The notes under the pieces: model-generated
What the model saw: only the letters and a program-made list of their open reading frames with translations
Database searches by the model: none
What the model was told of the DNA's origin: nothing
Assembly: GCA_964617625.1 (NCBI GenBank)
Contig: CAZTZL010000063.1
Location: forward strand, 1-15,127
Direction: 5' to 3'
DNA length: 15,127 bases
Source of the DNA: CAZTZL01 sp964617625
Lineage (GTDB): Bacteria > Zhuqueibacterota > QNDG01 > DSAB01
In this document: piece after piece, positions 8,072-15,127 of the stretch
Numbering within the stretch: position 1 is the first letter of the stretch
Layout: each line of letters opens with the position of its first letter
Translations under genes and position numbers: made by a program

Positions 8072-9094
8072 TTACATCGCAAAACGGACTGTCATCCGCT
8101 GCACTTTATCAAATACGCCAAACGGCGTATAGGCATAATCAATGGTCAATCCAAAATGCGATACGCCAAATCCAAAATTCAATCCGTCTTCATCGTTGCT
8201 CGATACATAACCGCCGCGTACCGACAGGAAGTTCATGAGCGTATAGTCCAACCCTACGATCAACTGCTCTGCGTGGGAACGGTAATGCGTTGCGTCTACA
8301 GAGAGATACAACGATTGCTCGGGACCGCTGATTTCAAACAGATCCATTATATCCATCGAGATTCCCATGGTAAACACCAGCGGAAGTTGAAATCCTTCGT
8401 CTGCATATTTAATCTCTTTTGAAAAGTTTCGAACCGACATCCCGAATGCAAGACTCTTGATTCCTGTTTTGAACAATGTCCCGAAATCGAAGGCAAGCGG
8501 GTTGAGTTTATTCGATACTTTTTCTGTCGTCGTATCGTTCTCTGCGATGTCCGCCGGGACTATCGATTCTCCCAGATCCTGTTTCACCCAGCGTACCTGA
8601 CCGCCGACTGAAAACCGGTCCGACAAGGCTTTTGCATAACCCAAACCGATCCCCAATGCTGTGGGCTTAATGGGATCATCTATCTTCGAATAACCTTCAG
8701 GATTGCTTCCATCCACAATCGTCCCGATTATTTCTCCGTAATCCACAGATTGGATACTCACTCCGAAGACGCCCAAGTTTCCGTTGCCGGGTTTGAACGC
8801 CACACTGAATGCGTTGTGTTTGATATCCGCAATCCACTCGTTCAGACTCGCTGTCACATCCAGGGACCCTTCCATCTCCGTCATTGTGGCAGGATTGAAA
8901 AACAGAGCGCTTGAACCCATCGGAAGGGACGTCACAGCACCAGCCAAAGCGGATGCCCGTGCATCCGACATAACACTTAAAAATTGAAATCCGGTCTGTG
9001 CCACTTTCTTCTTTTCTTCTCCTCCAAATAGCGGAGTGCTTATAATGAGAATAAACACCACTATGCTCTGAATATACCGAAATGTTCTTTTCAT
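8072..9094 (-). CDS. PorV/PorQ-family outer-membrane beta-barrel protein
   Basis: 340 aa from the chosen start, ATG at 9094, which has AAGAGGA about 8 nt upstream and is followed directly by a signal peptide (MKRTFRYIQS, hydrophobic to about 23). An in-frame ATG at 9148 overlaps the upstream stop as TAATG, adding 18 unconvincing residues before the signal peptide; it remains an alternative that would imply coupling. The family hallmark is at 35-70: GFQFLSVMSDARASALAGA, then ALFFNPATM. The remainder alternates as expected for a FadL-like barrel and ends RMTVRFAM. In T9SS organisms PorV binds C-terminal sorting domains of cargo after translocation and delivers them to the attachment complex; PorQ-like paralogues have less clear roles. 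Its place directly after a sorting-domain protein supports a cargo-linked function. Whether it is PorV itself or a paralogue cannot be told by eye. Confidence 0.85.
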   Translation of the reverse strand: MKRTFRYIQSIVVFILIISTPLFGGEEKKKVAQTGFQFLSVMSDARASALAGAVTSLPMGSSALFFNPATMTEMEGSLDVTASLNEWIADIKHNAFSVAFKPGNGNLGVFGVSIQSVDYGEIIGTIVDGSNPEGYSKIDDPIKPTALGIGLGYAKALSDRFSVGGQVRWVKQDLGESIVPADIAENDTTTEKVSNKLNPLAFDFGTLFKTGIKSLAFGMSVRNFSKEIKYADEGFQLPLVFTMGISMDIMDLFEISGPEQSLYLSVDATHYRSHAEQLIVGLDYTLMNFLSVRGGYVSSNDEDGLNFGFGVSHFGLTIDYAYTPFGVFDKVQRMTVRFAM

Positions 9095-9147
9095 TGTCTC
9101 TATCCTCTTATTTTGATCCATCGGGCCCAAAATCCCTCTCTGACTCA

Positions 9148-11307
9148 TTAACGGATAATGATGAACTTGCGGAAGGTCGATTTACCATCCGGAGTCTCGA
9201 AATACGCAATATAAAGACCGCTGACAACGATCTGGCGGGATTCAGTCTCCTGGTGCCAGTAATCATCGGCGCTGCCGTTGGTATGCTCAATGACTTTAAC
9301 CAGATCTCCGCGTTCCGTAAAAATCTTGATGGTGCATTTTGCAGGTAATCCAAAAAATGCAATGCGGTCTTCAGAGCCGGACTCACTTCCAAACTGAATC
9401 TGTCTGGAGCGGATATCCCATGGATTGGGAACAACAAAAATGGAATCCAATGCGGGTTTCGGCGGCTTCTTTAAACGGGCGGCCGTATTTGTCATGGTCC
9501 AAAATTTATTAGAAACCAGAGGAGTTTCACTATTATCAAAACTTTGAATATAGTAATAGTAATCACGTCCTCGTTCAGGTGAAGTGTCATCCCAGGTGCG
9601 TACATCTGCCGCACAGGTCTTAATAACATCGTACAATGTATCAGGCCGTCCAACCGCTCTTGAGATATAAAATCCGGCCAGGTTCCCCAAATCTGCATCG
9701 GAAGGCATTTGCCAGTCAAGTGTGATTTTATCGCTTCCCGAAGTCACAATGAATTGTTCGGGAGGACGGGGCGGTTCCTGAATGCCATTATACATTCCAG
9801 CTTCCCACATCTCCTTTGCGTGACGAAAAGCTGTAAAAAGTGAATCTTCGGCAGTCCATACCCATGCTTTTTTGTATGCATCCTCATCCGTAGTTTCACT
9901 TTCATCTTCATCGGGCATAACCAGGGTGGGTGTTCCTGTTCCTGAGTGCCATGCAAACCATTTATATCCTACTTCAAGCGATTTTTTTCGTTTTAATCCT
10001 GCAACAGCTTCCGATATAACGATATTGACACTGTCGCCCGGCGCCAGAGTATAAGGGCCAAATCCCAATGAGGTTGAAATTCCTCCTATATTCAGATTCT
10101 CGGCATCCCCGAATCGAGTCATTCCGATTAGATCTGCCTGCGTTGGATTGGGGACGCCGGAATTCATACTCAGATATTTTACTGACATCTCTTCTGAATT
10201 ATATGAATCGGTCACGCTTAGCATGAGTGCGTCACTATCTATCCAGGGAGCCGAATAAGGTTGATTAAGGTCATCGCTTTTATCCCCGGGGCTTTTGTCC
10301 GCATGCAGTATCACATCACCTAAAAAACAGGGTGAACCCAAAGGGGAAGGAGAATCTCCATTGGGCTGCCCCCAATCTCCCTCCAATCCCAGCGGACTGG
10401 AAGAATGGGGAGCATACCATGAATATGTGGCTCTGGTGACATCTGCTTCGGGAGTCGTTGGATCGTCATGAACCACTTGATTGACGGTACTCTGCCCCCA
10501 TCGCGTCGCCGCAATACCCCAACCCATCGTCGCTCCCTGATGTCCGGGTGCATACCGGTAATGAAACAACGGGATAAAACCTGTCAGGGTTTTATGATGG
10601 GGCTCTGCAAGCGGATCATCCGGAGCGTAAATTCCGGTATTTTTAAAAGTATATTCATAAATATAATAATTCTCATGATCCTGATGGCTAAATGCATAAA
10701 TTTTCCGTGTAACCGTGACTCCCATATTGGAATTTAATTTATTGACAACAATCCGATCGGCAGGCAGTTCCGGATCGATAAAATCGACCAGATCATAATC
10801 ATCCAGATTGGTTGCAGGAACATCATCCACCATCACTGTCGGATGGGCAAAACGGCCGACACTGTAAATACCATCGAAATCAGCACCCGTATTATATGGA
10901 TCCAATGTTACCGGCATGAAGTTGGTAATATTATTGGCAAAACGGGGACCGGCAGGTATTACCTTATATGGATAAAACTCACCGCTGACCGGGTCGTCAT
11001 AATTCGTGGTTCCAATCCACATGCTTTTGGAGACACCTCTGTCTGGCCACGCATACTCGGCTTCCCAGTACAATTGATCGGCCTGATCGGTTTCCTGGCA
11101 GCATGTCCGTCCGCGTCTTCCGTATTCGACTTCGGCACCTGCATTGGAAAACCAGTTCCAAAGTGAGCCTATACTGATCCATCGAAACTCCTGATTCCCG
11201 GTCACTTCCTGGGCCATTATATTCGTCTGGATGAAAAGGCCCATAAAGAGAGCGAAAACTAAAACTTTTAAAATGGTTTGACGACGGAGCTTGAACATAT
11301 TTTGCAT
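9148..11307 (-). CDS. Large exported protein with FnIII-like domain and divergent T9SS-like sorting domain
   Basis: 719 aa. The start is supported by AGAGAGGA about 5 nt upstream and lies 31 nt after the receptor stop. A signal peptide ends near IMA (residue 32). Residues about 35-505 are a long extracellular region I do not recognise, rich in W, Y, G and D, with a CC pair at about 69-70 and stretches such as ENYYIYEYTFKNTG. Residues about 512-605 look like a fibronectin type III domain (PPRPPEQFIVTSGSDKITLDW to YYYYIQSFDNSETP). Residues 621-719 form a C-terminal sorting-like domain: IFVVPNPWD, RIAFFGLPAKCTIKIFTERGDLV, SGLYIAYFE, ending FRKFIIIR. The PNPW version differs from the PNPFNP version in the CBM9 protein. 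Probably secreted and held at the surface near the receptor; function unknown. Confidence 0.8.
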   Translation of the reverse strand: MQNMFKLRRQTILKVLVFALFMGLFIQTNIMAQEVTGNQEFRWISIGSLWNWFSNAGAEVEYGRRGRTCCQETDQADQLYWEAEYAWPDRGVSKSMWIGTTNYDDPVSGEFYPYKVIPAGPRFANNITNFMPVTLDPYNTGADFDGIYSVGRFAHPTVMVDDVPATNLDDYDLVDFIDPELPADRIVVNKLNSNMGVTVTRKIYAFSHQDHENYYIYEYTFKNTGIYAPDDPLAEPHHKTLTGFIPLFHYRYAPGHQGATMGWGIAATRWGQSTVNQVVHDDPTTPEADVTRATYSWYAPHSSSPLGLEGDWGQPNGDSPSPLGSPCFLGDVILHADKSPGDKSDDLNQPYSAPWIDSDALMLSVTDSYNSEEMSVKYLSMNSGVPNPTQADLIGMTRFGDAENLNIGGISTSLGFGPYTLAPGDSVNIVISEAVAGLKRKKSLEVGYKWFAWHSGTGTPTLVMPDEDESETTDEDAYKKAWVWTAEDSLFTAFRHAKEMWEAGMYNGIQEPPRPPEQFIVTSGSDKITLDWQMPSDADLGNLAGFYISRAVGRPDTLYDVIKTCAADVRTWDDTSPERGRDYYYYIQSFDNSETPLVSNKFWTMTNTAARLKKPPKPALDSIFVVPNPWDIRSRQIQFGSESGSEDRIAFFGLPAKCTIKIFTERGDLVKVIEHTNGSADDYWHQETESRQIVVSGLYIAYFETPDGKSTFRKFIIIR

Positions 11308-11338
11308 AACATTCCTCTCTGTCTATCTTTATGAACGG

Positions 11339-14300
11339 TTATTGTAAATCGAACGACAATCTGACTCCGAAAAACCACTGTCTCGGATTCAGAAAACTGA
11401 ATGAGGTCTGGTTGGGCATATCGATATAGGCTTTGTCATCGAGTATCTTTTTCATATCCTTACTTGGAACAGGAATCCAATTATCGGTCTTACGATCATA
11501 ATGCAAATATTGACCAGTGCCTATCTCCCAATATATCACATATGGATCATTCACACCTGGTTTTGTGATATCATTAATATTGCTAACCTGAACAATCGGT
11601 TGAAAAGCCACACCGTTTTTGCGATATTCTCCAGCGCGATCCGATCCCGGAATATTGTCATAGTCTTCACTCTTCGGCAGATGCAGAGACTGCATATAAG
11701 GAATATAATCGATGGGGGAAAGAATATCTTCAAAACTGGCGCCCGAAAGCCGTTTTATATTAAACAGATTATTCACTTCGACAAAACAGGTGAGTTTCAT
11801 CTTCATCTTGGTGAGCGTGAATGTTTTATTGACACGCAGAACCAAATCATTATAATCTTTCACCTGAACATTAGCATATACATCCGGATCATTATAAGGA
11901 TTCCAATCGATGTACTCTCCTGCCCGCCAATTGTATATGAAATTCAATGCCCAATCTCCTAAAGGCCGAATTCCATAAACATCAGGGCCAAAATCTCTCG
12001 GAGAATTGAACACCAGGCTGACACGGGCAAAAGGCTGCGGAATGGGTCTTTTCTGATAGAGATTACGCGTTCTCTGATCTTCTACCCGCTGCTCGTAAGC
12101 CTTTTCAAACATGTTCTGTTTTCCAAAATAACCCGATGTATTCACCTGATAGGTATAGTTGGCAAAACCGGACCACCACTGCCCGGCAGATTTACGTAAA
12201 CTCAATTCAAAACCACGAATATCTTCGTAGCTGTTGTTGCTTGCCTGGCTGTAATTCACACTTTCATTTTTATTCACATAGCTGACAATCGACTGCTGGT
12301 CCGTTATATCATGATAAAAAGCAGCTGCCTGAACCAACAAGGTATTAAAGAGAACATGATCGTAACCCAATTCATAAGAAACCGTCTTGGCAAGTAAAAG
12401 ATTGGGATTTCCATAATTCCGCATGGCGCCTGCGCCTGGATCCCGTCCCAATCGAAGCATTTCTTCATAAGTGGGAAGTTGTTTGAAATGGCCGTAGTTG
12501 AAGAAGAGTTTGGAATTTTCTGTGATAGGATAAGAGATTCCGAGACGAGGACTGATCGAAAAATCGGTCTTGGTTTTTTCTGCACTATATGATGCATCTG
12601 GATTATATTTGGCTGAATAGTAGGACTCATCAAATGGATTCGCCGGCATCACCCAGTGGGTATTGGCATTGCTGAAATCCATCCGCAATCCCATATTGAT
12701 AACAAAACCCAGACCTTCCGGTTCCAATTTATCCTGAATGTACAAAGCACCGCGAACCGGGAAATAATGTTCATTGACCCATAAAATTTGTCCGACAGCT
12801 TCGTTGACGACACCATAGTACAGATGCAGATCATTATAGACAAACTCAACTCCTGCCTTTATCATATTGCTTCGATTGATTTGACTGGTCAGATCAATTT
12901 TAAATGTGGTGGCAGCAATTTGGCTTGAATCGCGCGCTTCGGAAGTATGCGCATTAAAAACTCCCATGGATCCACCAATCCCGCTTTGAGCTGGTTCAGC
13001 ACGAAATCCAAAGGGAGATTCGTCTGCCCAGTATCCGCCAAAATAGGAACCCGGTTCCGAAGGTACCCATCCCGTATAAGGAAGCGGACTTGTGGGCGCG
13101 ATAATTTCATATAACTGGTTGCTTCGGTTTGCAACCGGTCCAGTTTTATAGGTTCTTGAAAGATATTCAACACTGATTTCATAGAAAGTCTTTTGACTTA
13201 ACGTATGAGACAATTTCGCTGCCCATGTATGATAACTTACATCGGCCGGACAGTAAAAAGAATTTGAAAAAATACGTGCCGGACGGGATTCCTGCGTCAC
13301 TTTTGCGATTTGAAAAGGTGTTTTCATATACATGGTTGGCTGCCAATACAACGTTTCCACATCTCGCAGACTAGTAGGACCAAATTGATTGCCAAAAAAT
13401 CTTTCATCATCATCATTAATGGCTACATTATAATTTTTACCGAATAATCCATTGAGGGACAATTTCATTGCCGATGAAATATCGGAATTTAATTTTATTT
13501 GAAAATCATAATCGAGATAATCATCTCTTGCCAGGGGTACGAGAAGCATCTCTCTCTCCTGGCGGTAACTGGCAAAAAATCTCAGATTTCCCAATTTCTC
13601 ACCAATCAATGGCACGGGACCGCCCAAACCTGCGTCAATATTATAATCGGGTTGATCGGTTACCGGACGCTTGCGGTGTTCCCAGGTAAACAATCTCTGG
13701 GCAGCTGCAGGAGTAATGTCGTTTGTTAAATCCGTATCTGTGAGTCTCTCAATAGCAACCTGATCCCATCCGCGAAATTCTGGATATTGCGAACGTGTAT
13801 AATAATCCCAATTATTTGTTCCTGTCCAGCAAACAGCGTTATCAAGATAAGGCCTCAACCACATGGAGTTTTTATCATAGGGAGATATGCCAAAACTTTT
13901 TGATTGGGGAGGACTATATTTAAAAGTTGCGGTACCGTGATACACGCTCTTGCTTCCTTCTTTGGTTACTATATTAACCAATCCTGAACGCACCTGACCA
14001 TATTCGGCGTTAAACCCGCCTCTTTCAATCGATATTTCTTTAACTGCACTTAAAGCAACTCCCGAAATGGGTTGGTTGTTTCTCGGATCACGAAGTGTGA
14101 CACCATCCACCTGCAACAGGGCTTCGTCTGCTCCGCCACCGCGAATTTCAAGACCATTCTGTATCCCAGCTTGTAATTCCACGACATCGGAGACGGAGGA
14201 AAGGGGCATTTCCTGAACTTCATCACTCGAAATTGCAACCACACTTGTTGAAATATCCTGCCTGATCAGGTTTTTTTCTGCAACAACTGTCACGGTTTCA

Positions 14301-14638
14301 CCTTCGATAGCTTCCATCTCAAGTTGTACATCTACCCGTGTAGTTTGATCGATACGGACACGGACATCACTCACAACTACCTTTGCATACCCCATCATGG
14401 ATACAACTACCGAATAAACACCAGGGGATACATGCAAAATTGTGAAATCACCATCGATATCAGCTGCAGCACCGGTAGTCGAACCGGCAAGAATTACATT
14501 CGCTCCCGGAAGCGGGTCACCTGAAGCCTTATCAGTGATTGTTCCCGTGATTTTCCCGGTCGTACCTCCTATAGCCAAATGAACAAAAATGAAAAACGAA
14601 AAAATCCCAGCAACAAAGCTAAATTTCCACTTTTTCAT
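11339..14638 (-). CDS. TonB-dependent outer-membrane receptor with N-terminal carboxypeptidase-regulatory-like domain
   Basis: 1099 aa from the chosen start. ATGs at 14656 and 14644 are in frame, but GGGGAG (14649-14654) overlaps the first and sits only 4 nt from the second, while the ATG at 14638 is 10 nt away and opens directly into MKKWKFSF, a normal signal peptide (cleavage near AIGG). Residues 28-109 form a CarboxypepD_reg-like beta-sandwich (GKITGTITDKASGDPLPGAN to VSPGVYSVVVSMMGY). Residues about 126-226 are the plug (EIRGGGADEALLQVDGV, IERGGFNAEYGQVRSG, VNIVTKEG). The rest is a long 22-strand-type barrel ending FFGVRLSFDLQ. Such receptors import ligands using TonB energy; the N-terminal domain is typical of the FCB group. 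No SusD-like partner is present; the next gene encodes a sorting-domain protein instead. The ligand is unknown. Confidence 0.93.
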   Translation of the reverse strand: MKKWKFSFVAGIFSFFIFVHLAIGGTTGKITGTITDKASGDPLPGANVILAGSTTGAAADIDGDFTILHVSPGVYSVVVSMMGYAKVVVSDVRVRIDQTTRVDVQLEMEAIEGETVTVVAEKNLIRQDISTSVVAISSDEVQEMPLSSVSDVVELQAGIQNGLEIRGGGADEALLQVDGVTLRDPRNNQPISGVALSAVKEISIERGGFNAEYGQVRSGLVNIVTKEGSKSVYHGTATFKYSPPQSKSFGISPYDKNSMWLRPYLDNAVCWTGTNNWDYYTRSQYPEFRGWDQVAIERLTDTDLTNDITPAAAQRLFTWEHRKRPVTDQPDYNIDAGLGGPVPLIGEKLGNLRFFASYRQEREMLLVPLARDDYLDYDFQIKLNSDISSAMKLSLNGLFGKNYNVAINDDDERFFGNQFGPTSLRDVETLYWQPTMYMKTPFQIAKVTQESRPARIFSNSFYCPADVSYHTWAAKLSHTLSQKTFYEISVEYLSRTYKTGPVANRSNQLYEIIAPTSPLPYTGWVPSEPGSYFGGYWADESPFGFRAEPAQSGIGGSMGVFNAHTSEARDSSQIAATTFKIDLTSQINRSNMIKAGVEFVYNDLHLYYGVVNEAVGQILWVNEHYFPVRGALYIQDKLEPEGLGFVINMGLRMDFSNANTHWVMPANPFDESYYSAKYNPDASYSAEKTKTDFSISPRLGISYPITENSKLFFNYGHFKQLPTYEEMLRLGRDPGAGAMRNYGNPNLLLAKTVSYELGYDHVLFNTLLVQAAAFYHDITDQQSIVSYVNKNESVNYSQASNNSYEDIRGFELSLRKSAGQWWSGFANYTYQVNTSGYFGKQNMFEKAYEQRVEDQRTRNLYQKRPIPQPFARVSLVFNSPRDFGPDVYGIRPLGDWALNFIYNWRAGEYIDWNPYNDPDVYANVQVKDYNDLVLRVNKTFTLTKMKMKLTCFVEVNNLFNIKRLSGASFEDILSPIDYIPYMQSLHLPKSEDYDNIPGSDRAGEYRKNGVAFQPIVQVSNINDITKPGVNDPYVIYWEIGTGQYLHYDRKTDNWIPVPSKDMKKILDDKAYIDMPNQTSFSFLNPRQWFFGVRLSFDLQ

Positions 14639-14766
14639 TGACATAGCTCTCCCCATATTTTGGAATTAAAAATAACTATAAAATGTAATTTACATGAAAT
14701 TGAGTTTGGAAACATCGCGCCTGTCGAAAGCCCTCCTCCCCCGATCTTGCAGATAAATACCAGCAT
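14635..14766 (-). CDS. Possible 43-codon leader ORF overlapping the receptor start
   Basis: An ATG at 14766 opens a 43-codon frame whose TGA overlaps the preferred receptor start as ATGA. The peptide begins MLVFICKIGGGG and ends IWGELCQ. No ribosome-binding site precedes it, and an internal ATG at 14715 has AGGAGG 16 nt upstream, which is too far. The overlap would allow translational coupling, but the frame could be chance in a 5' leader. No family is recognised. Confidence 0.2.
   Translation of the reverse strand: MLVFICKIGGGGLSTGAMFPNSISCKLHFIVIFNSKIWGELCQ
14649..14654 (-). promoter_or_regulatory. Ribosome-binding site deciding the receptor start
   Basis: GGGGAG on the minus strand. It overlaps the most upstream in-frame ATG (14656), so initiation should be at 14638 (10-nt spacing) or 14644 (4-nt spacing). 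Confidence 0.65.
14683..14695. promoter_or_regulatory. Perfect palindrome, candidate operator in the receptor leader
   Basis: ATGTAA-T-TTACAT is a perfect 6+1+6 inverted repeat about 45 nt before the receptor start. Immediately downstream on the minus strand is TATAGT (14675-14680), a good -10 with no good -35, so the palindrome would sit in the spacer of a weak promoter. Binding by a repressor or activator is inference. Confidence 0.35.
14731..14742 (-). other. Orphan purine-rich SD-like tract in the receptor leader
   Basis: GGGGGAGGAGGG on the minus strand contains AGGAGG but has no start codon at 5-10 nt. It is about 95 nt upstream of the receptor start, a layout similar to the orphan site before the CBM9 gene. 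Confidence 0.35.
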
Positions 14767-14899
14767 TAAATTTTCAAAAATTGTATAATTAAAAATGAAA
14801 CGGAAATTCTAAACTTACTTCATGGATAGGTATTGTTATTCAAAGACAATCTATTCACTAATTAGTTAAAAAACCAATCATTATGGAATAAACATATTG

Positions 14900-14928
14900 A
14901 GTTTAATAAAAAATTAATGAAATGTCAA
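14900..14928 (-). promoter_or_regulatory. Candidate promoter of the receptor operon
   Basis: The minus strand reads consensus TTGACA (14923-14928), 17 nt, TAAACT (14900-14905; 4 of 6 matches). As at the rRNA promoter, the -35 is preceded by AC. Expected start is near 14893, giving a leader of about 255 nt, long enough for regulatory structure. Confidence 0.45.
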
Positions 14929-15127
14929 GTCCTTTTTGAATAGAAAACAATAAATAATAATTATCGAATTTCAACAATATGTAACTTAATCACATATTCA
15001 AATTCATGATTATTACTTAAAATAATTTTCAATCCTTTGAACAGACAACCTTTTCATTCTTATCATTTATCGTTTTACTTAAAACAATAAAATGAAAATT
15101 ATATTAAAGGTAACAATATTAAAAAAT

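Larger units (their letters stand above)
14639..15127. other. AT-rich intergenic region upstream of the receptor operon
   Basis: No convincing gene is seen. It holds the candidate promoter, orphan SD tract, palindrome and small leader ORF listed separately, plus a 10-bp palindrome ACTAATTAGT at 14857-14866. Beyond 14930 it is low-complexity A/T sequence with no structure I can support. Confidence 0.6.

Noticed and set aside
9095..9148. TAATG overlap as the true PorV-like start
   Set aside because: It adds 18 residues ahead of a normal signal peptide, while the ATG at 9094 has a well-placed ribosome-binding site; kept only as an alternative.
11501..11962. 153-codon plus-strand frame antisense to the receptor barrel
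   Set aside because: The longest antisense frame, but its composition is that of a reversed AT-rich gene and the opposite strand encodes an intact barrel.
14639..14893. Riboswitch in the long receptor leader
   Set aside because: I looked for cobalamin, TPP, SAM, fluoride and cyclic-di-GMP hallmarks and saw none; the conserved boxes are absent.
15092..15127. Plus-strand ATG followed by 12 open codons to the window edge, a possible divergent gene
   Set aside because: No ribosome-binding site or promoter, pure A/T-rich codons, and too short to judge.

Overview
The window looks like chromosomal DNA from an uncultured-type bacterium of the FCB group (Fibrobacterota-Chlorobiota-Bacteroidota and relatives). 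Calditrichota, KSB1 or Marinimicrobia-like lineages fit better than Bacteroidota proper. The evidence is a CarboxypepD_reg/TonB-dependent receptor, a PorV/PorQ-family outer-membrane protein, and two secreted proteins with C-terminal type IX secretion (T9SS)-like sorting domains, one carrying the NYPNPFNP motif common in those lineages. The placement is inferred from protein style. The partial 16S gene could settle it, but I could not run a search.

Everything supported is on the minus strand, so the window reads right to left. Positions 14639-15127 are an AT-rich leader and promoter region. Then come (i) 11339-14638, a TonB-dependent receptor; (ii) 9148-11307, a large exported protein with an FnIII-like domain and a divergent sorting domain; (iii) 8072-9094, a PorV/PorQ-like barrel; (iv) 6708-8033, a TIG/beta-propeller lipoprotein. 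Gaps between these four are 31-53 nt, so they look like one operon. After a 166-nt spacer comes (v) 4982-6541, a secreted protein with two CBM9-like domains and a canonical type A sorting domain. It is followed by a very strong intrinsic terminator at 4909-4948. A second unit follows: (vi) 3360-4847, a SurA/PpiC-like lipoprotein, and (vii) 1050-3308, a membrane-anchored SGNH hydrolase with TPRs. A 251-nt spacer then carries a strong rRNA promoter with a boxA-like element, leading into the 5' half of a 16S rRNA gene that runs off the left edge.

A coherent reading is that genes i-v form an envelope unit: a receptor for a large or scarce ligand, two T9SS-type cargo proteins, a PorV-like barrel that could shuttle or anchor cargo, and a surface lipoprotein. 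Genes vi-vii look like periplasmic/envelope housekeeping (protein folding; ester chemistry or polysaccharide modification). The substrate cannot be read from the sequence. Three likely start sites are shorter than the longest open frames: 14638, 9094 and 4847. For the last, the extra N-terminus is translation of the upstream terminator hairpin.
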